Positions 23,430 through 31,810 are shown, counted from the first letter of the stretch. The stretch is 64,000 bases of DNA from Rhodocyclaceae bacterium (GCA_026415155.1 JAOAHQ010000002.1:1-64000), one strand, 5' to 3'. Notes: generated by a model from the sequence alone, not told the origin. Made by a program: numbers and translations.

Positions 23430-24509
23430 TTACTTGATGTGCTGCTGCAAGAAGGTGTCCATGCCCAGCTCGGCGACGGCGAACCACTGGTTGGTCGTCT
23501 TCTGATACTTGAGGTAGGGCTCGTAGATCTTCTTGAAGGCCGGGTTCTTCGCCGATTCGTCGCTGTAGAGCTGCACGGCGGCATCATAGGCGGCCTTGAT
23601 GATCTCGGCCGAATACTTCTTGAGCTTGACGCCGTTTTGCACCAGCTTGATGAGGGCGGCCGGGTTCTTGTGGTCGTATTCGGCCATCATCGTCACGTTG
23701 GCTTCATAGGCGCCCGCCTCGAAGGCGGCCTGGTATTCCTTCGGCAGCTTGGCCCAGGCATCCTTGTTGATGAAGAAGTTGATGCCGGGGCCCGGTTCCC
23801 ACCAGCCCGGGAAGTAGTAGTTCTTGGCGACCTTGTAGAAGCCGAGCTTCTCGTCGTCATACGGGCCGACCCACTCGGCAGCGTCGATGGTGCCCTTTTC
23901 CAGCGCCGGATAGATGTCCGAACCAGCGATCTGCTGCGGCACGGCGCCGAGCGCGGAGAAGACCGCGCCGCCCAGACCGGCGATGCGCATCTTGAGGCCC
24001 TTGACGTCGGCGAGCGTGTTGATTTCCTTACGGAACCAGCCGCCCATCTGCGTGCCGGTGTTGCCGCCCAGGAGGTGATGGACGTTGTAGCCGTTGTAGA
24101 ACTCCTGCAGGAGCTTGTCGCCGCCGCCGTAGTAGAACCAGGCATTGAGCTGGCGGAAGTTCATGCCGAAGGGCACCGAGGTGCCGAAGCCGAAGGCCTT
24201 GTCTTTGCCAACATAGTAGTAGGAACAGGTGTGACAGCACTCGACCGTGCCGTTTTGCGTGACGTCGAGCGCCTGCAGACCGGGGGCGATCTCGCCGGCA
24301 GCGAAGACTTGGATCTCGAACTTGCCGCCGGTCAGCGCCTTGACGCGGTTGGCCATGACTTCGGCGCCCCCGTAGATGGTGTCGAGGCTCTTCGGGAAGC
24401 TCGAAGTGAGGCGCCAGCGGATCGTCTGCTGCGCATGCACGGCCGGAGCGGCGCCAGCGGCCAGGATGCCGGCCAGGCCGGCGTGTTGCAGGAACTTGCG
24501 TCTTTCCAT
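23430..24509 (-). CDS. TRAP transporter solute-binding protein (TakP-like), second copy
   Basis: A 359-residue Tat-type exported protein (MERRKFLQHAGLAGILAAG, cleavage near VHAQ). It closely follows TakP: WRLTSSFPKSLDTIYGGAE, TVECCHTCSYYYVGKD, GGNTGTQMGGWFRKEI, PQQIAGSDIYPALEKGTIDAAEWVGPYDDEKLGF, quoted here as segments. This makes 2-oxo-acid binding the best guess. It is paralogous to the dctP at 18.5 kb and may share the single dctQM permease. It has its own ribosome site (GGAGATCTCC region) and the terminator at 23383. Confidence 0.9.
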   Translation of the reverse strand: MERRKFLQHAGLAGILAAGAAPAVHAQQTIRWRLTSSFPKSLDTIYGGAEVMANRVKALTGGKFEIQVFAAGEIAPGLQALDVTQNGTVECCHTCSYYYVGKDKAFGFGTSVPFGMNFRQLNAWFYYGGGDKLLQEFYNGYNVHHLLGGNTGTQMGGWFRKEINTLADVKGLKMRIAGLGGAVFSALGAVPQQIAGSDIYPALEKGTIDAAEWVGPYDDEKLGFYKVAKNYYFPGWWEPGPGINFFINKDAWAKLPKEYQAAFEAGAYEANVTMMAEYDHKNPAALIKLVQNGVKLKKYSAEIIKAAYDAAVQLYSDESAKNPAFKKIYEPYLKYQKTTNQWFAVAELGMDTFLQQHIK

Positions 24510-24576
24510 GGAGATCTCCTCGTCTTGTTGTCGGAAGGCTTCCGCGGCGCGGAAGCGGTGGTGCGATACTACAACG

Positions 24577-24605
24577 AAAAAAACTCCTGATGGGCGCGTC
24601 AGGAG
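24577..24605 (-). terminator. Rho-independent terminator after pmbA
   Basis: On the minus strand a CTCCTGA / TCAGGAG stem with an 8-base loop is followed by seven T's, 3 bases past the pmbA stop. Confidence 0.85.
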
Positions 24606-24607
24606 GG

Positions 24608-25960
24608 CTAATTGCCCGCCACGGTCATGCGGTTAACCGCAATGGAGCCGACCGTGCGCGAGCCGCGCGTGACGGTATCGCCGCCCACCATTTCGATGCC
24701 GGCGAACATCTCCTTGAGATTGCCGGCGATGGTGATCTCATGCACGGGGTAGGCGATCTCGCCGTTCTCCACCCAGAAACCCGCCGCGCCGCGCGAATAG
24801 TCGCCCGTCACGTAGTTGATGCCGTGCCCCAGGAGCTCGGTGACCAGGAGGCCGGTGCCGAATTCCTTCAAAAGGCTGGCAAAGTCTTCTGGAGCGCCGG
24901 GGCTTGGCGCGACGATCAGATTGTGGCTGCCGCCGGCATTGCCGGTGGTGGGCAGCCCGAGTTTTCTTGCCGTGTAGGTCGAGAGGAAATAGCCCTGGAC
25001 GATGCCTTCGTCGACCACGGTGCGCGCTTCGGTGGCCACGCCGTCGTCGTCGAAGGGGCTCGAGGCGAGCCCTTTCGGCAGATGCGGCCGCTCGTCGATG
25101 CGGAACCAGGGAGGAAAGATCCGCTGGCCGAGCGAGTCGATGAGGAAGCTCGCCTTGCGGTAGAGGCTGCCGCCCGAGACGGCATGGACGAAGCTCGCGA
25201 TCAAGCCCGTGGCGAGCGGCGCCTCGAACAGCACCTTGCACTGGCGCGTCGAGAGCTTGCGCGCCTTCAAGCGCGAGAGCGCGCGGCGCGCGGCGTAATC
25301 GCCGATCGCTTCTGGGGAAGACAGGTCGGTGGGGTCGCGGTGGCCGGAATACCAGTCGTCGCGCTGCATGTCTTCGCCCTTGCCGGCGATCGGCACGCAG
25401 GAGATGAAGTGGCGCGTGGCCGGGTAGCCGCCCATGAAACCGAGGCTGTTGGCCGAGACGAAATGCGAGGCATGGGTCGAGACCGTGGCGCCTTCGGAGT
25501 TGGTGACCTGGGGGCTCACGGCGAAGGCGGCCGCCTCACAGCGGCGCGCGAGCTCGATGGCCTGCTCGACCGAAAGGGGCCAAGGGTGGTAAAGGTCCAG
25601 ATCGAGCGCGGCTTGTTCAGGCGTGGCGAGCCGCTCGGGTTCAGGCAGTCCCGCGGCCTCGTCCTCGGCGGTGAAGCGTGCGATCGAGAGCGCCGCTTCG
25701 ACCGTGGCCTTGAGCGAGGCCGGCGAAAAATCGGAGGTCGAGGCATGCCCTCGCCGCTTGCCGAGGTAGACGGTGACGCCGATACCTTTATCGCGATTGA
25801 ATTCGATCGTCTCGACCTCGCCCTTTCTCACGGTGACGGCATGGCCGACGCCTTCGGAGACGTCGACTTCGCAGGCGCTGGCCCCCGATCGTTCGGCATG
25901 GCGGAGCGCGTCGGTGGCCAGCTCATGCAGGGTTTCAGGGCTGAAGGAAAACTCAGACAT
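24608..25960 (-). CDS. pmbA: Metalloprotease PmbA (TldE)
   Basis: A 450-residue TldD/PmbA family protein. With TldD it forms a protease that processes small peptides such as microcin precursors. PmbA lacks the HExxxH zinc motif of TldD, and none is seen here. Characteristic segments: DKGIGVTVYLGKRRGHASTSD, GLIASFVHAVSGGSLYRKASFL, and the C-terminal TELLGHGINYVTGDYSRGAAGFWVENGEI (given in parts), then YPVHEITIAGNLKEM. It is divergent from darP, the conserved proteobacterial arrangement. Confidence 0.95.
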   Translation of the reverse strand: MSEFSFSPETLHELATDALRHAERSGASACEVDVSEGVGHAVTVRKGEVETIEFNRDKGIGVTVYLGKRRGHASTSDFSPASLKATVEAALSIARFTAEDEAAGLPEPERLATPEQAALDLDLYHPWPLSVEQAIELARRCEAAAFAVSPQVTNSEGATVSTHASHFVSANSLGFMGGYPATRHFISCVPIAGKGEDMQRDDWYSGHRDPTDLSSPEAIGDYAARRALSRLKARKLSTRQCKVLFEAPLATGLIASFVHAVSGGSLYRKASFLIDSLGQRIFPPWFRIDERPHLPKGLASSPFDDDGVATEARTVVDEGIVQGYFLSTYTARKLGLPTTGNAGGSHNLIVAPSPGAPEDFASLLKEFGTGLLVTELLGHGINYVTGDYSRGAAGFWVENGEIAYPVHEITIAGNLKEMFAGIEMVGGDTVTRGSRTVGSIAVNRMTVAGN

Positions 25961-25998
25961 GGGAGGAGGATAAAAACCGCAAAGCTATAATCTTACCC

Positions 25999-26484
25999 GT
26001 GGAGCCCTTGGAAAAACCCAGCAAGAGCGCGAGAAAGCGCGCGATGAGCGAACTGCAGGCGCTGGGCGAAGCCTTGGTTGCGCTCTCTTCTGAGCAGCTC
26101 GACAAGATCGAGCTGCCCGAGGACTTGCGCGAGGCGGTGCGCGATGCGCAGCGCTTCAAGCAGCACGAGGCGCACCGCCGGCAATTGCAATACATCGGCC
26201 GGCTGATGCGGGGGCTCGACGCCGAGCCGATCCGCGCGGCGCTCGCTGACCTCCGCGGCGTTTCTGCCGCCGCCAATGCACGTTTTCATGCGCTCGAACG
26301 TCTGCGCGAGCGCTTGCTCGAAGACGAAAAGGTCATTGGCGAGATCGCCGCCGCGCATCCTCGGGCCGATCTGCAGCAGCTGCGCCAGCTGCGGCGCAAC
26401 GCCTTGAAAGAAAAAGAGCAGGGCAAGCCGCCGCGCGCTTACCGCGAACTCTTCCGCGTCCTGAGGTCACTCGATGAGCGATGA
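25999..26484 (+). CDS. darP: Ribosome-associated protein DarP (YjgA, DUF615)
   Basis: A 161-residue protein that helps 50S ribosomal subunit maturation. The family pattern is visible: KPSKSARKRAMSELQALGEAL, DKIELPEDLREAV, HRRQLQYIGRLMR and [28 protein letters not shown]. The GTG start is needed to keep the conserved KSARKR segment; the first ATG at 26044 would remove it. It overlaps mog by 11 bases and is divergent from pmbA with a 38-base gap. Confidence 0.93.
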   Translation: MEPLEKPSKSARKRAMSELQALGEALVALSSEQLDKIELPEDLREAVRDAQRFKQHEAHRRQLQYIGRLMRGLDAEPIRAALADLRGVSAAANARFHALERLRERLLEDEKVIGEIAAAHPRADLQQLRQLRRNALKEKEQGKPPRAYRELFRVLRSLDER

Positions 26485-27028
26485 ACTGTTGATCGGCCTG
26501 GTGTCGGTTTCCGACCGGGCGTCCGCGGGCGTTTATGAGGACAAGGGCATTCCGGCGCTAAAAGAGTGGTTTTCCGCCGCGCTCGCGACCCCCTGGCGCA
26601 TGGAGGCCCGCTTGATTCCCGACGAGCAGCCGGTGATCGAGCAAACGCTGATCGAACTGTGCGACAGTCTTGGCTGCCACCTCGTGCTCACGACCGGCGG
26701 CACGGGGCCGGCGCCGCGCGATGTGACGCCCGAGGCGACACTCGCCGTCGCGCACAAGGTGTTGCCGGGCTTTGGTGAGCAGATGCGCGCGGTGAGCCTC
26801 AAATACGTGCCGACGGCGATCCTCTCGCGGCAGGTGGGGGTGATCCGCGGCAAGACGCTGATCCTCAACCTGCCGGGTCAGCCCAAGGCGATCAAGGAGA
26901 CGCTCGATGGCATCTTCGCCGCCGTGCCCTATTGCCTCGACTTGATCGGCGGGCCCTACGTCGAGACGAACGAGACCGTCGTCAAGGCGTTCCGGCCCAA
27001 GAGCGCAACAAAGCCAGCCCCCAACTGA
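26474..27028 (+). CDS. mog: Molybdopterin adenylyltransferase
   Basis: A 184-residue enzyme that adenylates molybdopterin before molybdate insertion. Motifs: IGLVSVSDRASAGVYEDKGIP, LTTGGTGPAPRDVTPEAT (the MPT-binding TGGTG loop) and LILNLPGQPKAIKETLDGIF. It follows darP as in many betaproteobacteria. The 3' end overlaps the convergent aminopeptidase gene by 47 bases. Confidence 0.95.
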   Translation: MSDELLIGLVSVSDRASAGVYEDKGIPALKEWFSAALATPWRMEARLIPDEQPVIEQTLIELCDSLGCHLVLTTGGTGPAPRDVTPEATLAVAHKVLPGFGEQMRAVSLKYVPTAILSRQVGVIRGKTLILNLPGQPKAIKETLDGIFAAVPYCLDLIGGPYVETNETVVKAFRPKSATKPAPN

Positions 27029-28430
27029 CGCCGAAGCCCGTCGTGTCGGTCGCCACGGCGCCCAAGCCGCCCTGGCAGCTCGCCGCCGCGAGATCGACAT
27101 GCAGCCACGGCGTCTTGTCGACGAAGCGGGAAAGAAAGCGCACCGCGAGAATGTGGTCGGCCTCGCCCTCCAGCGTGCATTGCTTGACATCGGCCACCTT
27201 CGATTCGAGCGCCGTATCGTAATCCTCGTCTTGCGGAAAGAGCGCGACGCGCTCGCCGCTTTCTTTGCCGGCCGCAACAGCCAGCATGGCGAGTGCGTCG
27301 CTGGTGGCGAAGACGCCCGAGTAACGCGTGCCGAGCGCGGTGATCATGCTGCCGGTGAGCGTGGCGAAATCGATCAAGAGCTCAGGCTTCGCTTTGACAG
27401 CGAGCGTTAGCGTGTCGGCGAGCACCATGCGGCCTTCGGCATCGGTATGCACGACCTCGATCGTCGTGCCGTTCAAGGCCGTGACGACGTCGCCCTGCGC
27501 ATAGGCTGCCGGCGAGAGGTGGTTTCTGGCGATGGCGAGCCAGCAGTCGATGGCCACCGGCAGCTTCAGCTCGGCCGCCGCAGAGAGGATGCCGAGCGCG
27601 ACGGCGGAGCCTGCCATGTCCTCGTGCATGCCGGACATGTATTTGGCCGGCTTCAAGTTGTGGCCGCCGGTATCAAAGCAGATGCCCTTGCCGACGAGCG
27701 CAAGATGTGGGGCGGCCCGTTTCGGCCGCCAAGAGAGCTTGACGATCGCCGCGCCGCCGCCATTCCCCTCCGAGCCTTGTGCGACGGCGCAGAAGGCGCC
27801 TGCGCCCATCTTCTTGAGGGTCTTGAAGTCGTATTCCTCGAGCGAAAAGCCCCGCGCCTTCGCCAAGGCGCGCAGGCGCTGGCGATAGCGCGGCGGATCG
27901 AGCCGGTTAGGCGGCAGGGCCGTGAGCTCGCGGGCGAGCAGGTTGGCGCGCGCCAAGGCCGCGACCTGCCGAAAGTCGGCGCTGGCAAGACGGCGCGGCA
28001 GCGCAATTTCCCGCAGCGGCTTGGCCGCCTTCTTCTTCTGCTGCGGCAGCGGCACGCCATTGACGAGCGCGACATAGAGGGCATCCGCGAGCGCGCCTTG
28101 CTCCACGTCGAGCGGCAGGAGGTCGAGCGTCTTGGGCGATTCGTCGATGAGCGCCATGACCGCCTTGCGCAAAGCCGTGAGCCGCTCGAAGCGGGGCTTC
28201 TCCATGTCGAGCATGACGAGCGCCGCACGCGTGCCGTCGGCGAGATCGGCGGCAAGCGGCGATTTGGCAAGTTCCTCGACCTTCATCTCCTTACGCTTCA
28301 AGAGGCGTTCCCAATGGGCGCGCTCGGGCAGGTCGCCGGGCAGTGCCGAGCCGGCAGGGATGATGAGCAGACGGTGGGCGCCGTGCGGTCGGTCGGTGAA
28401 GACGAGCTTGGGCAGCGTGGGCAGGGTCAT
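26982..28430 (-). CDS. M17 leucyl-aminopeptidase family protein
   Basis: A 482-residue metallopeptidase. The C-terminal catalytic domain has LVGKGICFDTGGHNLKP, MSGMHEDMAGSAVAL and the signature VVHTDAEGRMVLADTL, giving the two-metal site. The N-terminal domain is divergent from E. coli PepA. Between the domains, RRLASADF is encoded by a full dispersed-repeat copy (27971-27994). Start is ATG at 28430. A longer frame begins inside the MITE at 28450 and is rejected. Its upstream region is occupied by that MITE. Confidence 0.9.
   Translation of the reverse strand: MTLPTLPKLVFTDRPHGAHRLLIIPAGSALPGDLPERAHWERLLKRKEMKVEELAKSPLAADLADGTRAALVMLDMEKPRFERLTALRKAVMALIDESPKTLDLLPLDVEQGALADALYVALVNGVPLPQQKKKAAKPLREIALPRRLASADFRQVAALARANLLARELTALPPNRLDPPRYRQRLRALAKARGFSLEEYDFKTLKKMGAGAFCAVAQGSEGNGGGAAIVKLSWRPKRAAPHLALVGKGICFDTGGHNLKPAKYMSGMHEDMAGSAVALGILSAAAELKLPVAIDCWLAIARNHLSPAAYAQGDVVTALNGTTIEVVHTDAEGRMVLADTLTLAVKAKPELLIDFATLTGSMITALGTRYSGVFATSDALAMLAVAAGKESGERVALFPQDEDYDTALESKVADVKQCTLEGEADHILAVRFLSRFVDKTPWLHVDLAAASCQGGLGAVATDTTGFGVSWGLALLRSWAGTP
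27971..27994 (+). repeat. 24-bp dispersed repeat, copy j, inside the aminopeptidase gene
   Basis: A perfect consensus copy, antisense to the gene and in frame, giving RRLASADF just before the catalytic domain. Confidence 0.9.
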
Positions 28431-28449
28431 GCAGGCTTCCTCATACAAT

Positions 28450-28655
28450 CCCAGATTGTCCATTAGACCGGGCAGACACTCCATGAAAAGACTCCACGAC
28501 TTTCTCGGTGCCCTACGCGGCGGCGCTCGGGCTGCGGGCGGCATCTCTTCGCCCGTGCTCCTCGTCCAGAGGCCGCGCTATGGACTCGTCGCCCGTGCGC
28601 GCATCTACTCGCCCTCGCCGGCGAGCGCCGCTCACGTTCCAATGGACAATCTGGG
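28450..28655 (+). mobile_element. 206-bp MITE-like element, copy 3
   Basis: Ends CCCAGATTGTCCATT and AATGGACAATCTGGG. Flanks are ACAAT and ATAAT, a 4/5 match to the expected 5-bp duplication. It fills the divergent space between the aminopeptidase start (19 bp away) and the thyA start (15 bp away). Confidence 0.9.
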
Positions 28656-28670
28656 ATAATCGACCGGATT

Positions 28671-29465
28671 ATGCGCCAATACCTCGAACTCATGCGCCAT
28701 GTGCTCGAACACGGGCATGTGAAATCCGATCGCACCGGCACCGGCACGCGCTCGGTGTTTGGCTGGCAGATGCGCTTCGATCTCACGCAAGGTTTTCCGC
28801 TCTTGACGACGAAGAAGCTGCATCTCAAATCGATCATCCACGAGCTCCTGTGGTTTCTGCGCGGCGAGACGAACATCCGCTACCTCAAGGAAAACCAGGT
28901 CAGTATCTGGGATGAATGGGCCGACGAAAACGGCGAGCTGGGGCCCGTCTATGGCCATCAATGGCGCCATTGGCCCACGCCGGAGGGCGGCGAAATCGAC
29001 CAGATCGCCAAGCTCATCGAAGGCTTGAAGAAAAATCCCGATTCGCGCCGCCATATCGTCACGGCCTGGAATCCGGCCGATCTCGACAAGATGGCCTTGC
29101 CGCCCTGTCATGCGCTCTTCCAGTTCTACGTCGCCGAGGGCAGGCTCTCTTGCCAGCTTTATCAACGCAGCGCGGACATCTTCCTCGGCGTGCCCTTCAA
29201 CATCGCTTCTTACGCGCTCCTGACGATGATGGTCGCGCAGGTGGTGGGCTTGAAGCCGGGCGAATTCATCCATACGCTGGGGGATGCGCACCTGTATCTC
29301 AATCATCTCGAACAGGCACGCCTGCAACTAACCCGCTCGCCGCGCCCTTTGCCGACGATGCGCTTGAATCCAGAGGTGAAGGACATCTTCGCCTTCAAGT
29401 ACGAGGACTTCACGCTGGAAAACTACGATCCGCATCCGCACATTGCGGCGCCGGTGGCGGTGTGA
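28671..29465 (+). CDS. thyA: Thymidylate synthase
   Basis: A 264-residue enzyme converting dUMP to dTMP with methylene-THF. [15 protein letters not shown] and [17 protein letters not shown] are typical starts. The catalytic Cys is in [12 protein letters not shown], and [25 protein letters not shown] is the dUMP site (quoted as one family signature in parts). The start is right for the family though no ribosome site is visible in the 15 bases left between MITE and ATG. The pathway partners dcd, glyA and folA are elsewhere in the window. Confidence 0.98.
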   Translation: MRQYLELMRHVLEHGHVKSDRTGTGTRSVFGWQMRFDLTQGFPLLTTKKLHLKSIIHELLWFLRGETNIRYLKENQVSIWDEWADENGELGPVYGHQWRHWPTPEGGEIDQIAKLIEGLKKNPDSRRHIVTAWNPADLDKMALPPCHALFQFYVAEGRLSCQLYQRSADIFLGVPFNIASYALLTMMVAQVVGLKPGEFIHTLGDAHLYLNHLEQARLQLTRSPRPLPTMRLNPEVKDIFAFKYEDFTLENYDPHPHIAAPVAV

Positions 29466-29521
29466 TCCCTGTCCAAAGTGGACAGCTGGCAAAATCGCAT
29501 CCATACTTGGCTCAGTCGTTA

Positions 29522-29667
29522 GGGAAACGCTGAAGAAATCGTCGCGAGCGGGCGGAGGGCAAGGCGCACGGAGCGCAGGAACCGAGACATATCAAGTAGA
29601 TAGGCGAGGTTCCGAGCACCGCGCAACGCAGCCATCCGACCGCGCAGCAGATTTATTCAGCGTTTCC
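29522..29667. mobile_element. 146-bp MITE-like element with AAACGCTGA ends
   Basis: The left end GGGAAACGCTGAAGAAATC is the inverse of the right end GATTTATTCAGCGTTTCC with few mismatches. TTA flanks it on both sides (29519-29521 and 29668-29670), a 3-bp TNA-type duplication as in the IS1031 group of the IS5 family. It has no significant coding capacity. It lies just upstream of the Phd/VapC genes. Confidence 0.8.
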
Positions 29668-29684
29668 TTAGCTGGAGAGAGATC

Positions 29685-30020
29685 ATGATTTCTGTCAATA
29701 TCCACGAGGCCAAGGCCAAGCTCTCGGAATACCTCGCCGCCGTCGAGGCCGGTGAGATCGTGCAGATCTGTCGCCGCAATGTGCCGATTGCCCAGCTCGT
29801 GCCCATCTCTCAGTCTGAGACTGGGCAGCGGCCGATAGGGCTCGCTTGCGATGCGGCCTATGAAATTCCGGATAGTTTTTTCGATCCTCTTCCGGAGGAT
29901 TTGCTCAAGGCTTTCAATGGCGAATTGTCCGATCCAGTCCTCTCCGCTTTGTCCTATGGAGAAGGCAGCGAAAGCACTTTGGACCCCAGCGTGGTTGCAT
30001 CTCATAACGAGCGCAAATGA
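29685..30020 (+). CDS. Phd/YefM-family antitoxin
   Basis: A 111-residue protein starting MISVNIHEAKAKLSEYLAAVEAGE, the DNA-binding Phd fold, then RRNVPIAQLVPI. The FFDPLPEDLLKAF segment is the usual C-terminal toxin-binding tail of this type, which normally ends a few residues later. Here about 30 more residues follow (ELSDPVLSALSYGEG...), probably a frame extension. The stop overlaps the VapC start (ATGA). GC is clearly lower than in the flanks, suggesting horizontal transfer. GGAGAG lies 8 bases upstream. Confidence 0.88.
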   Translation: MISVNIHEAKAKLSEYLAAVEAGEIVQICRRNVPIAQLVPISQSETGQRPIGLACDAAYEIPDSFFDPLPEDLLKAFNGELSDPVLSALSYGEGSESTLDPSVVASHNERK

Positions 30021-30403
30021 AATTGCTGCTCGACACGTGCGCCTTTCTTTGGATCATACGTGGGAAACCGCAAGCGAGTGCGGTCGCGTGCGCCCTTTTT
30101 CGGAGTCCTGCCAACGAAGTTTTTCTCTCTTCAGTCTCAGCGTGGGAAATTGCCATCAAATACCGACTCGGCAAGCTGACTTTGGGCGATACACCATCCC
30201 GCTACATTCCCCTTGAGCGGGAAAAGCACAAGATCAAATCCTTGCCGCTCAGCGAAGCCGATACGATGGTGCTCGAAAGACTCCCGCCACTTCACCACGA
30301 CCCCTTCGACCGCATGCTGATCTGTCAGGCGATCTCTCACCAGATGACGATCCTGACGCCCGATCCGCTGATCGCGCAGTATCCGGTGATGACGAGCTGG
30401 TAG
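30017..30403 (+). CDS. VapC-type PIN-domain toxin
   Basis: A 128-residue PIN ribonuclease. Acidic residues at the metal site: D6 (LLLDTCAFLW), E44 (VSAWEIAIKYRLGKL), D95/D98 (HHDPFDRMLICQA) and D116 (ILTPDPLIAQY). Toxins of this kind cut RNA and are blocked by the preceding antitoxin. Lower GC than the flanks, like its partner. The MITE just upstream marks an insertion-prone spot. Confidence 0.93.
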   Translation: MKLLLDTCAFLWIIRGKPQASAVACALFRSPANEVFLSSVSAWEIAIKYRLGKLTLGDTPSRYIPLEREKHKIKSLPLSEADTMVLERLPPLHHDPFDRMLICQAISHQMTILTPDPLIAQYPVMTSW

Positions 30404-30422
30404 GCGATACGGGAAAGGCGTC

Positions 30423-31343
30423 ATGAAGCTCATCGGCGACGTCGGCGGCACCAAGACACTGCTCGCGCTCGTCGATGAGGCCGGCCAGATTCGTGAAAAG
30501 CGCCGTCTTGCCAGCGCCGATTTCCACGCTTTCGAGGAGCTGCTGGCGGCTTTCCTGGGGGATGTCAGCGCGCCGATCGAGGGCGGCTGCCTCGTCGTCG
30601 CCGGGCCGGTGGCCGACGACGGGCGGCGTGCCAAGATCACCAATCTGCCCTGGATCATCGATGCCGAGGCGCTTGAACGGCGCTTTGGCTTGACCGGCTT
30701 GAGGCTCGCCAATGATTTCGTCGGCGTCGCCGTCGGCGCGGTGCGTTCTACGCCCGCAGAACGTCTCGTCTTGCAGGCGGGCGTGCCTAAGCCCGAAGGC
30801 GTCAAGCTCGTGCTCGGCGCCGGCACCGGTCTTGGCATGGCGATCGTTTGCCACGGTCGGGTGCTCGCCAGCGAGGGCGGCCATGTCGCCTTCGCGCCGC
30901 AGGACGAGGACGAGTTACGCCTTTGGCAGGCGCTTGCTGCCGAGCATGGCCGCGTCACGGCCGAGCGGGTGATTTCCGGGCCGGGACTGGCGAACATCCA
31001 CCGCCTCCTCGCGGCGGAAACCTGCGATCCGGCTGAAATCGTAGCGCGCGCGCGGCAAGGCAACGCCGCGGCACGGCGAACACTCGAAGTGTTTTTCCAA
31101 GCCTATGGCGCCTTTGCCGGCGACATGGCGCTCGCCGTCTTGGCGACGGGTGGCGTCTTCCTGGCCGGCGGCGTCACCCAGCATCTGCTGCCAGAGCTTG
31201 CGGCAAGCGGCTTTCTTGCCGCCTTCAACGCCAAGGCCGAACATGCCGCGCTCATGACCCGTATGCCGGTAGAGGCGCTCACCGATGCCGAGATCGGCCT
31301 CAAAGGCGCCGCCCATCTTGCCGTCGGCACGACGATTGATTAA
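30423..31343 (+). CDS. glk: Glucokinase (ROK-unrelated Glk family)
   Basis: A 306-residue ATP-dependent glucokinase. MKLIGDVGGTKTLLAL is the phosphate-1 motif, LRLANDFVGVAVG carries the catalytic Asp, LVLGAGTGLGMAIV and SEGGHVAFAP follow, and VFLAGGV is near the end. Residues RRLASADF (about 28-35) are encoded by a dispersed repeat; this is a surface region between strands in the family. It feeds glucose-6-phosphate to the following glycogen genes. Confidence 0.94.
   Translation: MKLIGDVGGTKTLLALVDEAGQIREKRRLASADFHAFEELLAAFLGDVSAPIEGGCLVVAGPVADDGRRAKITNLPWIIDAEALERRFGLTGLRLANDFVGVAVGAVRSTPAERLVLQAGVPKPEGVKLVLGAGTGLGMAIVCHGRVLASEGGHVAFAPQDEDELRLWQALAAEHGRVTAERVISGPGLANIHRLLAAETCDPAEIVARARQGNAAARRTLEVFFQAYGAFAGDMALAVLATGGVFLAGGVTQHLLPELAASGFLAAFNAKAEHAALMTRMPVEALTDAEIGLKGAAHLAVGTTID
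30502..30525 (-). repeat. 24-bp dispersed repeat, copy k, inside glk
   Basis: GCCGTCTTGCCAGCGCC then GATTTCC, the reverse orientation. It is in frame as RRLASADF, the same peptide as in the aminopeptidase gene. Confidence 0.85.
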
Positions 31344-31432
31344 GGTCAACAATGTGCAACAACCGAAGGGTATAAAGGGAGGAAAAACAAGAAACCATTC
31401 CATCCGATTGATTCTTCCGAGGAGACAGACCC

Positions 31433-31810
31433 ATGGCGACCGCAACGAAAGCTGGTTCCAAGACCACGAAGGCCAAGAAGGACGACAAGCCTGCGACGAA
31501 AGCGACGACGGCGAAGGCGGCGAGCAAGTCCGCCGCGAAGGCGGAGGAGGCAGGCAAGGAAGTGAAGGCGCCGGCGAAGACCGCCGTGACCAAAGCGAGC
31601 GGTGAGAAGCCGGCCGCGAAGGCGAAGCAGGCGCCGGCAAAAGCGCCGGCAGTCACACTGACTCCCGAGCAGCGCCGCTGCTATGTCGAGGTGGCGGCCT
31701 ATTACATCGCCGAACGGCGGGGCTTTCACGGCGGCAGCGAGCTCGACGATTGGCTGCAGGCGGAGGCGGAGATCGATCGCTTGTTGCAGGAAGGGGTTCT
31801 AAAGCCATAA
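31433..31810 (+). CDS. Lys/Ala-rich protein with C-terminal DUF2934 domain
   Basis: A 125-residue protein. Residues 1-75 are Lys/Ala-rich with TKA, AKA and PAK repeats resembling histone H1-like tails, probably disordered and able to bind DNA or polyanions. The C-terminal ~45 residues (IAERRGFHGGSELDDWLQAEAEID) match DUF2934. Such DUF2934 proteins are often near glycogen or carbohydrate genes; here it lies between glk and glgC. A GAGGAGA ribosome site precedes the ATG. Function unknown. Confidence 0.82.
   Translation: MATATKAGSKTTKAKKDDKPATKATTAKAASKSAAKAEEAGKEVKAPAKTAVTKASGEKPAAKAKQAPAKAPAVTLTPEQRRCYVEVAAYYIAERRGFHGGSELDDWLQAEAEIDRLLQEGVLKP

Noticed and set aside
28655-28660. GATAAT at the MITE end as a -10 box for thyA
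   Set aside because: It would place the transcription start about 4 bases before the ATG and no -35 box lies at a suitable distance.
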